Assembly (NCBI GenBank): GCA_934725525.1 | Contig: CAKVCG010000122.1 | Location: 1 to 5,132, forward strand | Reading direction: 5' to 3' | Source: an uncultured Brachyspira sp. | GTDB taxonomy: Bacteria > Spirochaetota > Brachyspiria > Brachyspirales > Brachyspiraceae | Length of the DNA: 5,132 nt | Shown: positions 1 through 5,132 of the stretch, one piece after another | How the letters are laid out: the number at the start of each line of letters is the position of its first letter | Position numbering within the stretch: the first letter of the stretch is position 1 | Program-made: the position numbers and the translations under genes | The notes under the pieces: model-generated | What the model was told of the DNA's origin: nothing | Databases searched by the model: none | What the model saw: only the letters and a program-made list of their open reading frames with translations

Positions 1-198
1 AGTAAACTTTCGGGTAAAAAGATAGTTTTATTTGGTTCTTACGATTGGGGAGACGGAGAATGGATGAGAATTTGGCAAGAAGATGTTTCTTCTGCGGGCG
101 GTTCTTTGGTTAAGGATGGTTTAACAGTTAATCTTACTCCAGACGATGAAGGGCTTAATAAATGCGTTGAATTAGGCGAAGCTCTTGCAAAAGCTTAA
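1..198 (+). CDS. Flavodoxin, short-chain, C-terminal part (5' end outside window)
   Basis: This is the last 65 residues of a flavodoxin, open from base 1 and ending at TAA 196-198. Flavodoxins are small cytoplasmic FMN proteins that carry single electrons and often replace ferredoxin when iron is short. The diagnostic stretch is GSYDWGDGEWMR at fragment residues 12-23. It matches the third FMN-binding loop of clostridial and Megasphaera flavodoxins, where the Trp (here W16) packs against the flavin ring. The end, with a conserved-looking acidic C-terminal helix (ELGEALAKA), fits the family, whose members run to about 140 residues, so roughly the first 75 residues are missing. The gene converges on hydA and is followed by a hairpin at 231-270. 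A role as electron partner of the neighbouring hydrogenase is possible but is inference from proximity only. Confidence 0.93.
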   Translation, partial: SKLSGKKIVLFGSYDWGDGEWMRIWQEDVSSAGGSLVKDGLTVNLTPDDEGLNKCVELGEALAKA

Positions 199-230
199 AT
201 TGATTAACTAAAATTAATCGTTAAAGTATA

Positions 231-270
231 AAAACGAGGAGGTTTGTATTAATATGTGCCTCCCCGTTTT
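231..270. terminator. Bidirectional hairpin terminator between flavodoxin and hydA
   Basis: The 12-base arms at 231-242 (AAAACGAGGAGG) and 259-270 (CCTCCCCGTTTT) enclose a 16-base loop. Read on the + strand there is one A/C mismatch in the stem. Read on the - strand that position becomes a G-U wobble, so the stem is uninterrupted. Both readings end in a run of U: four on the + side and five on the - side. It lies 32 bases after the flavodoxin stop and 21 bases beyond the hydA stop, where a shared terminator for convergent genes is expected. Confidence 0.85.
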
Positions 271-291
271 ATATTCTACTTTATATATTTT

Positions 292-2040
292 TTACTTTTT
301 ATACTTTTCCGCTTTTTTATATTCGGTATGCAAATAATGATGCGGTTTTTCTCCCAAAGGTTCTCCCAAGAAATCTTTATAAAGTATTTTTATATGCTCG
401 TTGTCATGCGAACATCTATGTTTAACGACTTTTTTATCTTCCGTGTATAATCCTTTAGCTCTATCGACTCTTACCTCGTTGGTAGTTCCGTAAGGTTGTC
501 CGCCGCCGCCTACGCATCCGCCTGGACAAGCCATAACCTCTACAAAATTATAAGGAGGATTTTCGCCTTTTTCTTTAGCCTCTCTTATCTCTTGCATAAC
601 TGGGTCCACATTATGAAGTCCGTTTACTACGGCTATTTTTACATCGTTATCCAAAATCTTTACTGTCGCTTTTTTAACATTTTCCAAACCTCTAACATCG
701 TTAAATTCTACATTTTCAAGATTAGTTCCCGATATAATATTATAAGCCGTTCTTAAAGCCGCTTCCATAACTCCGCCAGTCGCTCCGAATATAGTTCCCG
801 CTCCGCTATATTCTCCAAGTATGCTGTCCGCTTCTTCTTCCTGTATTCCCGCCAAATCGATTCCGTAATGTTTTATCATTCTTGCAAATTCTCTTGTAGT
901 TATAACGACATCGACATCGTTATAACCGCTCGATTTCATCGTGTCGTTTTTTCTTATTTCGTTCTTTTTAGCCGTGCAAGGCATTATCGAAACATTATAT
1001 ATTTTCGCCGGGTTTAATTTCATTTTTTCGGCGTAATATGTTTTAGTCATAGGCGCGAGCATCATATGAGGGGATTTTGCCGTAGAAACATTATCGAGCA
1101 AATCTGGATAATATTCTTCTATATATTTTACCCAAGCGGGACAACATGAAGTAGTCATTACCGCAGTTCTTTTGCTTTCGGTAAATCTTTTGACGAATTC
1201 GTTCGCCTCTTCCACTATTGTCATATCCGCTCCAAAATTCGTGTCGAATATAGCGTCGAATCCCATCGAACGCATAGCGGCGTAAATTTTTCCCGTAATA
1301 TTTTCTCCCGCTTTAAGTCCGAAATATTCTCCCAAAGCCACTCTAACCGAAGGCGCCATTTGAACGGTAACATAAATATCCGGGTTATCCAAAGCGTCCA
1401 TAACTTCTTTAGTGTCGACTTTTTCGTATATTGCCGCTACCGGACAGTGAGTCGCGCATTGTCCGCAGTCAACGCAAGTGGAATCTTTAAGCGAAACCCC
1501 GACTGGAGCAAAATAAGTGTCAAAACCTCTATTTACGAATCCCAACGCGTTAACTCTTTGCATTTCTTGGCAAACCACGACGCATCTTCCGCATTTTATA
1601 CATTTTTCTGGATTAAGGACTATACTTCCCGCCGTTTCGTCTCTCGGATGATTCTGTTTTATATTGTCGAATTTTGAATTTCTAACACCGAAATCCGCGG
1701 CAGCCGTCTGAAGTTCGCAGTTTCCGTTTCTTATGCAATTTAAACAATCGTTCGGATGAGCGGATAAAACGAGTTCCAAAACTCCTTTTCTAACTTTATT
1801 TATTTCACCATCATGAGTTATTATGTCCATTCCTTCTTCCACAAGCATTGAACATGCTCGAACATATTTATTTCCCATATTTGCAAGTTTAACCATACAA
1901 ATACCGCAGGCGGAAGTCGGAGGAATATCGGGATGATAGCATAGAGTAGGAATTTTTATTCCCACTTTTTTAGCCGCTTTTAATATCGTAATATTTTCTT
2001 CTACTTCCAAATTTTTACCGTTTATTTTTATTTTAATCAT
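292..2040 (-). CDS. hydA: Trimeric [FeFe]-hydrogenase catalytic subunit HydA (group A3 type)
   Basis: This 582-residue cytoplasmic subunit reversibly reduces protons to H2 at the H-cluster. Numbered from the ATG at 2040, an N-terminal [2Fe-2S] domain has C34, C45, C48 and C63. A His-Cys3 [4Fe-4S] site has H95, C99, C102 and C108. Two ferredoxin-type [4Fe-4S] motifs follow at C147/150/153/157 and C189/192/195/199. The H-domain carries all three signatures: TSCCPAW (C299 proton relay, C300 ligand), MPCTAKKNE (C355, K358) and EVMACPGGCVGGGGQP (C505, C509). The proton-path residues E278, E281 and S319 known from Clostridium CpI are also present. The small-subunit segment closes the protein (FLGEPLGEKPHHYLHTEY). 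An ATG at 2055 would add five residues, but AAGGA sits correctly only for 2040. It is the last gene of hydCBA, 33 nt after hydB. It lacks the extra C-terminal cluster domain of the 645-residue Thermotoga HydA. Confidence 0.97.
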   Translation of the reverse strand: MIKIKINGKNLEVEENITILKAAKKVGIKIPTLCYHPDIPPTSACGICMVKLANMGNKYVRACSMLVEEGMDIITHDGEINKVRKGVLELVLSAHPNDCLNCIRNGNCELQTAAADFGVRNSKFDNIKQNHPRDETAGSIVLNPEKCIKCGRCVVVCQEMQRVNALGFVNRGFDTYFAPVGVSLKDSTCVDCGQCATHCPVAAIYEKVDTKEVMDALDNPDIYVTVQMAPSVRVALGEYFGLKAGENITGKIYAAMRSMGFDAIFDTNFGADMTIVEEANEFVKRFTESKRTAVMTTSCCPAWVKYIEEYYPDLLDNVSTAKSPHMMLAPMTKTYYAEKMKLNPAKIYNVSIMPCTAKKNEIRKNDTMKSSGYNDVDVVITTREFARMIKHYGIDLAGIQEEEADSILGEYSGAGTIFGATGGVMEAALRTAYNIISGTNLENVEFNDVRGLENVKKATVKILDNDVKIAVVNGLHNVDPVMQEIREAKEKGENPPYNFVEVMACPGGCVGGGGQPYGTTNEVRVDRAKGLYTEDKKVVKHRCSHDNEHIKILYKDFLGEPLGEKPHHYLHTEYKKAEKYKK

Positions 2041-2047
2041 AATCTTA

Positions 2048-2053
2048 TCCTTC
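2048..2053 (-). promoter_or_regulatory. Ribosome binding site of hydA that decides its start
   Basis: On the - strand this reads GAAGGA, seven bases before the ATG at 2038-2040. The longer reading from the ATG at 2053-2055 has only A/T-rich sequence upstream and would place this site inside the coding region. Starting at 2040 also gives MIKIKINGK, the usual beginning of this subunit family. Confidence 0.75.
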
Positions 2054-2073
2054 ATTTTATTTTTAACTAATTT

Positions 2074-3753
2074 TTAATTCGTGTTTCTAACAAATATTCC
2101 CGCTTTATATTCGTTTTCAAAATGTTTTAAAGTCGATAAAACGGGATTTGCAGCCGTAGTTCCGAGCGCGCATAGAGAAGCGGTTTTCATTGTCAAAGCT
2201 ATCTCTTTTAATTTTTCTATATCGTCTTCTTTCGCTCTTCTTTTTGTAAATTTTTCAAGTAATTTTAGCATTTGCATGCCGCCTATTCTACAAGGCACGC
2301 ATTTACCGCAACTTTCATCAACGCAAAAACCTAAATAAAATTTGGCAAAATTAACCATATTCCTATCTTCGTCTATAACTATCATACCGCCCGAACCCAT
2401 CATTGAGCCTAATTGAACCAAATTATCAAAATCTATATGCGTTCCAAATAATTCTTCAGGCAATATTCCGCCAGAAGGTCCGCCCGTTTGAACTCCTTTA
2501 GCAAATTTATCGTTAGGAACTCCGCCTCCTATATCGTAAATTATCTCTCTAATAGTAGTTCCCATAGGCACTTCCACCAAGCCCGACACATTGACATTTC
2601 CCGTCAAAGCGAATACTTTAGTTCCTTTTGAATTTTTCGTTCCGATAGAGGCAAACCATTCTCCGCCATTATTTATTATAGCGGTAATATTTGCAAAAGT
2701 TTCGACATTATTTATTACGGTAGGACAACCGAATAATCCTTTTACCACAGGGAAAGGAGGACGCGGTCTCGGAGTTCCTCTGCTTCCTTCTATTGACGCC
2801 AAAAGCGCCGTTTCTTCTCCGCATACGAAAGCGCCCGCTCCAAGCCTTATATCCAAATCGAAAGAGAAATTAGCTCCTAAAATATTTTTTCCAAGTAGTC
2901 CGTAATTGTAAGCCTGTTTCAAAGCTATTTTCACTCTTTCGACCGCTAGTCCATATTCCGCTCTGATATACATATAACCTTTGCTCGCTCCTATAGCGTA
3001 TCCGCCTATAGCCATAGCTTCTATTACAGCATGAGGGTCGCCTTCGAGGATGCTTCTATCCATATAAGCTCCAGGGTCGCCTTCGTCCGCATTGCATACT
3101 ATATATTTTTGTTTGGCTTCTATTCCTTCGGCAAAACTCCATTTTTTCCAAGTCGGAAATCCAGCGCCTCCTCTTCCTCTCAAGCCCGATATTTCTAATT
3201 GTTTGATAACATCTTTAGGTTGCATCTCAAATAAAACTTTTGAAAGCGCTTTATAGCCGTCATTTCCTATATATTCGTCAATATTTTCAGGGTCTATCAT
3301 TCCGCAATTTTTTAGGACTATTCTTTTTTGTTTTTCATAGAAATTAATCTCTTTAGTAAAATCTCTATGTTCTCTCTGCTCTTTATACAATATTCTTAAT
3401 ACAAGTTTTTTCTGTATTACATGCTGCTCTATTATATCTTTTGCATCTTCGGGTTTAACATGCGTATAAAATACTCTTCCAGGAATTATTTTGACTACTG
3501 GACCTTGACTACAAAAACCGAAACATCCCGTTTTTATAACCAAAACTTTATCGCCGATTCCATTTTTTTCTGCATGCTCTTTTAATAATCGAACTATCTC
3601 TTCGCTTTTATTAGATTCGCAAGCCGTTCCTCCGCAAACTAAAATATGATATCTGTCATCTTCGGAGCTTTCTATTCCCTTTCTTATTTCTATTTCTTTT
3701 TCCGTGCTTATTCTATGCTCTTCTAATTTTTTTCTATCTAATTTTTCTATCAT
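2074..3753 (-). CDS. hydB: [FeFe]-hydrogenase NAD(H)/FMN subunit HydB (NuoF-like), without C-terminal ferredoxin domain
   Basis: This 559-residue diaphorase subunit exchanges electrons between NAD(H) and the hydrogenase through FMN. Residues about 33-118 form a thioredoxin-like [2Fe-2S] domain (C40, C45, C77, C81). Residues about 140-470 are the NuoF core: the glycine-rich GLRGRGGAGFP at 190-200, the FMN/NADH site NADEGDPGAYMDR at 221-233, GAGAFVCGEETALL at 305-318, and an SLBB-like stretch near 380-430. A NuoF-type [4Fe-4S] site follows (C482, C485, C488, C528). The protein ends 31 residues after C528. The bifurcating HydB proteins I know continue with a tail carrying two more [4Fe-4S] clusters, which is absent here, and hydA begins 33 nt later. 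The start has GGGAG seven bases upstream, and hydC ends 12 nt before it. Assignment to HydB rather than respiratory NuoF rests on the N-terminal cluster domain and the hydA/hydC neighbours. Confidence 0.96.
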   Translation of the reverse strand: MIEKLDRKKLEEHRISTEKEIEIRKGIESSEDDRYHILVCGGTACESNKSEEIVRLLKEHAEKNGIGDKVLVIKTGCFGFCSQGPVVKIIPGRVFYTHVKPEDAKDIIEQHVIQKKLVLRILYKEQREHRDFTKEINFYEKQKRIVLKNCGMIDPENIDEYIGNDGYKALSKVLFEMQPKDVIKQLEISGLRGRGGAGFPTWKKWSFAEGIEAKQKYIVCNADEGDPGAYMDRSILEGDPHAVIEAMAIGGYAIGASKGYMYIRAEYGLAVERVKIALKQAYNYGLLGKNILGANFSFDLDIRLGAGAFVCGEETALLASIEGSRGTPRPRPPFPVVKGLFGCPTVINNVETFANITAIINNGGEWFASIGTKNSKGTKVFALTGNVNVSGLVEVPMGTTIREIIYDIGGGVPNDKFAKGVQTGGPSGGILPEELFGTHIDFDNLVQLGSMMGSGGMIVIDEDRNMVNFAKFYLGFCVDESCGKCVPCRIGGMQMLKLLEKFTKRRAKEDDIEKLKEIALTMKTASLCALGTTAANPVLSTLKHFENEYKAGIFVRNTN

Positions 3754-3765
3754 AATTTACTCCCA

Positions 3766-4260
3766 TTATTTATTATTATTATCTTCTATAAGTTTTGAAA
3801 TATCTTCGGGTTTTACTCTTCCTCTAACTTCTCCGTTGAAAGTAATGACAGGAGATAAACCGCAACATCCTATGCATCTGACTTCTTCCAATTTGTATTT
3901 TCTGTCTTCGGAATACTGCTCGTTTCCTTTTAAGTTGAGTTTGGATTTTACTTCGTCAATTAAATCTTTTGCTCCGTTCAAATAGCATGCCGTTCCCATA
4001 CAAACCGATATATGATTTTCAGCAGGCGGTTCCATTGTAAAATAGTTATAGAAAGTTAATATTTCATATATTCTTGTAAGCGGAACATCTATTTCTTCCG
4101 ACACATATTTTGCCACATTTCTGGGGACATACCCGTAATGTTTTTGAATGCCGTGAAAAATCATTATTAAATTTCCTTCGACATTTTCCCATTCTCCGAC
4201 TAATTTTTTGATACAATCGCTAATTGGCTCTTCGGTTAAAAAAGCTGCGTTTTCGCTCAT
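3766..4260 (-). CDS. hydC: [FeFe]-hydrogenase NuoE-like subunit HydC
   Basis: This 164-residue thioredoxin-like [2Fe-2S] subunit belongs to the NuoE / 24-kDa family and partners HydB in the NADH-linked module. An N-terminal helical part (about 10-75) contains the family stretch IQKHYGYVPRNVAKYVSEEI at 38-57. The cluster domain has C87 and C92 (VCMGTAC) and C129 and C133 (CIGCCGLSP). C132 is an extra neighbouring cysteine also seen in relatives. The length matches the usual 155-170 residues. It is the first gene of hydCBA: the strong site GGAGG lies six bases before the ATG, a promoter lies upstream at 4314-4342, and hydB starts 12 nt after the stop. The complete ligand set suggests a functional cluster. 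Confidence 0.96.
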   Translation of the reverse strand: MSENAAFLTEEPISDCIKKLVGEWENVEGNLIMIFHGIQKHYGYVPRNVAKYVSEEIDVPLTRIYEILTFYNYFTMEPPAENHISVCMGTACYLNGAKDLIDEVKSKLNLKGNEQYSEDRKYKLEEVRCIGCCGLSPVITFNGEVRGRVKPEDISKLIEDNNNK

Positions 4261-4305
4261 TTTATACCTCCGTTGTTATTTTATTTTTATTTTTTAATTA
4301 AACCG

Positions 4306-4320
4306 TTATAAATAGTATAG
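4306..4320. promoter_or_regulatory. PerR/Fur-like 15-mer over the hydC -10 (weak)
   Basis: TTATAAATAGTATAG matches 11 of the 14 arm positions of the Gram-positive PerR box TTATAATnATTATAA. It covers the proposed hydC -10 at 4314-4319. A -10 hexamer itself resembles half of this box and the region is AT-rich, so the match could be chance. It is listed because a better match lies in front of the divergent gene. Confidence 0.22.
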
Positions 4321-4342
4321 TAAAAAATAATTCAAAATTCAA
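4314..4342 (-). promoter_or_regulatory. Sigma-70-type promoter for hydCBA
   Basis: On the - strand, the -35 TTGAAT (4337-4342) and the -10 TATACT (4314-4319) are separated by exactly 17 bases. The -35 matches four of six and the -10 five of six consensus positions. Transcription would begin near 4307, giving a leader of about 47 nt that contains the hydC ribosome binding site. This is the best promoter match I found upstream of the operon, and the 12- and 33-nt spacers between hydC, hydB and hydA show no internal promoter. Confidence 0.65.
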
Positions 4343-4350
4343 GTGAATTT
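4335..4350. repeat. Perfect 7+2+7 palindrome over the hydC -35 (candidate operator)
   Basis: AAATTCA-AG-TGAATTT is a perfect inverted repeat with 7-base arms and a 2-base centre. It covers the whole -35 hexamer (4337-4342) of the proposed hydCBA promoter, so a bound protein would block RNA polymerase. It is not the Rex box (TTGTGAA...TTCACAA), whose half-sites face the other way, nor an Fnr/Crp site. The owner is unknown. Confidence 0.45.
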
Positions 4351-4374
4351 CTTAATCTTTTTTATTAAAAACTA

Positions 4375-4402
4375 TTTACAAAATTACGATTTGCTATACA
4401 AT
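4375..4402 (+). promoter_or_regulatory. Candidate promoter for the TM1266-family gene and hydG
   Basis: TTTACA (4375-4380, five of six) and TACAAT (4397-4402, five of six) are separated by 16 bases. Transcription would start near 4409, leaving a leader of about 70 nt. A competing -10, TATAAT at 4459-4464, is a perfect hexamer but has no good -35 at 16-18 bases, and it would give a leader of only a few bases. I cannot choose between them by eye. Confidence 0.4.
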
Positions 4403-4446
4403 AAAAATACCTAAATGAACAACTATTAAGTTTATCATAAAGGATT

Positions 4447-4461
4447 TTATAACTATTATAT
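4447..4461. promoter_or_regulatory. PerR/Fur-like 15-mer upstream of the TM1266-family gene
   Basis: TTATAACTATTATAT matches 12 of the 14 arm positions of the PerR box TTATAATnATTATAA. It ends inside the perfect TATAAT at 4459-4464 and lies 17 bases before the start codon. PerR senses peroxide in many anaerobes, which would suit genes for an oxygen-sensitive hydrogenase. AT-richness makes chance matches fairly likely. Confidence 0.3.
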
Positions 4462-4478
4462 AATATTTAGTTTGATTT

Positions 4479-4724
4479 ATGGAAAATAGAATTGCCGTTA
4501 TAGGAATAATCATTGAAAATAAAAATATAGTTTCAAAGGTTAATGAAATTTTGCATGAAAATGGCGATTTTATAATAGGAAGGATGGGAATTCCTTACAG
4601 AGAAAAAAATATAAATATAATAAGTATCGTTTTAAATGCTCCTTCGGATAAAATTAATAGTTTAACGGGTAAGCTTGGTATGTTGGAAGGAGTTTCTGCA
4701 AAAGCTCTCTACTCCAATAAATAA
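4479..4724 (+). CDS. TM1266-family small protein, putative iron-only hydrogenase system regulator
   Basis: This 81-residue protein begins MENRIAVIGIIIEN and contains GRMGIPYRE (34-42), IISIVLNAP (48-55 region) and LTGKLGMLEGVSAKALYS (62-79). These are the hallmarks of the TM1266 family, which occurs beside [FeFe]-hydrogenase maturation genes. The family has a ferredoxin-like alpha/beta fold resembling the ligand-binding domain of NikR. No DNA-binding domain is visible here, so the regulator label is a family name and not shown by this sequence. The ATG at 4479 is forced: an in-frame TGA lies at 4473-4475. No Shine-Dalgarno sequence precedes it; the nearest, AAAGGA at 4439-4444, is far too distant. 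hydG follows after 40 nt with no terminator between, so the two genes are probably cotranscribed, divergently from hydCBA. Confidence 0.9.
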   Translation: MENRIAVIGIIIENKNIVSKVNEILHENGDFIIGRMGIPYREKNINIISIVLNAPSDKINSLTGKLGMLEGVSAKALYSNK

Positions 4725-4764
4725 GCAAAAATTTTTTAAACAGTTTTTTATTTGAGAGGTTATC

Positions 4765-5132
4765 ATGTATAAATTTAATTCAAAATCTAAAAATGCAAAC
4801 GAATTTATTAATGACGAAAAAATTTTAGAAACAATATTTGAAGTCGAAAACGGAAATTACGATATTCAAAAAATATTGAATAAATCAAAAGAAATGAAAG
4901 GACTTGAGCCTGACGAAGCTTTGGCTTTGTTATTATGCAAAGATAAAAATATAGAAAACGAAATATACGAAATAGCAAAAAAAATAAAACTTGAAATATA
5001 CGGAAGAAGAATCGTTTTATTCGCTCCGTTATATTTATCGAATTATTGCATAAACGGTTGCGTATATTGTCCTTATCATTCAAAAAATAAAAATATAGCG
5101 AGAAAAAAATTAACTCAAGAAGAAATAAAAGC
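4765..5132 (+). CDS. hydG: [FeFe]-hydrogenase maturase HydG, N-terminal part (3' end outside window)
   Basis: The first 122 residues of HydG are visible, and the frame is open to the window end. HydG is a cytoplasmic radical-SAM tyrosine lyase that splits tyrosine to give the CO and CN- ligands, delivered as an Fe(CO)2CN unit to the H-cluster. The radical-SAM cluster motif is C95-x3-C99-x2-C102, inside LFAPLYLSNYCINGCVYC (85-102). It is followed by the HydG-type stretch NIARKKLTQEEIK (110-122). The CxxxCxxC motif together with this context separates it from ThiH and HydE. Family members run to about 470 residues, so roughly three quarters is missing, including the C-terminal auxiliary cluster. 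The ribosome binding site GAGAGG (4754-4759) lies five bases before the ATG. Confidence 0.95.
   Translation, partial: MYKFNSKSKNANEFINDEKILETIFEVENGNYDIQKILNKSKEMKGLEPDEALALLLCKDKNIENEIYEIAKKIKLEIYGRRIVLFAPLYLSNYCINGCVYCPYHSKNKNIARKKLTQEEIK

Noticed and set aside
256..756. Open frames on the + strand at 256-450 and 496-756
   Set aside because: They are antisense to hydA, whose cofactor motifs are complete. Their translations are rich in Phe/Ile/Tyr with no family resemblance, as expected for shadows of an AT-rich gene.
1360..1677. Open frame on the + strand at 1360-1677
   Set aside because: It lies antisense to the ferredoxin-like cluster region of hydA, has no ribosome binding site and shows no recognisable motif.
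2041..2055. Upstream ATG of hydA at 2055
   Set aside because: It has no ribosome binding site. The AAGGA between it and the ATG at 2040 serves the later start, which also gives the usual family N terminus.
2081..3985. Open frames on the + strand at 2081-2338, 2591-2905 and 3704-3985
   Set aside because: All are antisense to well-supported hydB and hydC coding sequence and resemble no known protein.
4437..4450. Small hairpin ATAAA-GGAT-TTTAT
   Set aside because: A five-pair A/T-only stem is too weak, and too likely by chance here, to be a terminator or riboswitch element.
4261..4478. Rex-type operator in the divergent spacer
   Set aside because: Rex often controls NADH-linked hydrogenase genes, but no TTGTTAA/TTGTGAA...TTAACAA/TTCACAA pair with proper spacing is present.
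4808..5083. Open frame on the - strand at 4808-5083
   Set aside because: It lies antisense to hydG, whose radical-SAM motif is clear. The Phe/Leu/Arg-rich translation is a shadow and not a membrane protein.
1..5132. CRISPR arrays, insertion sequences, tRNA or rRNA genes
   Set aside because: No repeated spacer array, transposase motif, long terminal inverted repeat or structural RNA pattern was seen; nearly all of the window is protein coding.

Overview
This window is the core of an anaerobe's [FeFe]-hydrogenase locus. The DNA is AT-rich, with many ATA, AAA and AGA codons and AT-only spacers. The gene content points to an obligately anaerobic, hydrogen-metabolising fermenter: an oxygen-sensitive trimeric hydrogenase, its radical-SAM maturase and a short-chain flavodoxin. 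An AT-rich spirochaete of the Brachyspira type, or a clostridium-like Firmicute, would fit. I cannot assign the organism from sequence alone.

Layout. At the left edge (1-198, + strand) is the C-terminal end of a flavodoxin. It converges on a three-gene minus-strand operon, and one hairpin at 231-270 can serve as terminator for both sides. The operon is transcribed right to left as hydC (3766-4260, NuoE-like), hydB (2074-3753, NuoF-like) and hydA (292-2040, catalytic H-cluster subunit). The spacers are 12 and 33 nt. From a 218-bp AT-rich spacer (4261-4478) a second transcript runs rightward: a TM1266-family small protein (4479-4724), then the start of hydG (from 4765, cut off by the window end).

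How the genes work together. HydC and HydB form the NAD(H)/FMN diaphorase module. Electrons pass through its iron-sulfur clusters to the cluster relay in HydA and then to the H-cluster, where protons and H2 interconvert. HydG makes the Fe(CO)2CN synthon for the H-cluster, so the right-hand transcript supplies maturation for the left-hand one. hydE and hydF are not in the window.

Most notable points. HydB stops right after the NuoF-type [4Fe-4S] domain and lacks the C-terminal ferredoxin-like domain that I know from bifurcating HydB proteins. HydA also ends right after the small-subunit segment, without the extra C-terminal cluster domain of the Thermotoga protein. This raises the question of whether the enzyme is bifurcating or ferredoxin-independent. 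The divergent spacer holds a good hydCBA promoter, a 7+2+7 palindrome over its -35, and two PerR/Fur-like 15-mers that each overlap a possible -10. The TM1266-family gene has no visible Shine-Dalgarno sequence. I see no wholly unknown system: this is a recognisable hydrogenase locus with an unusual subunit architecture and an untested control region.
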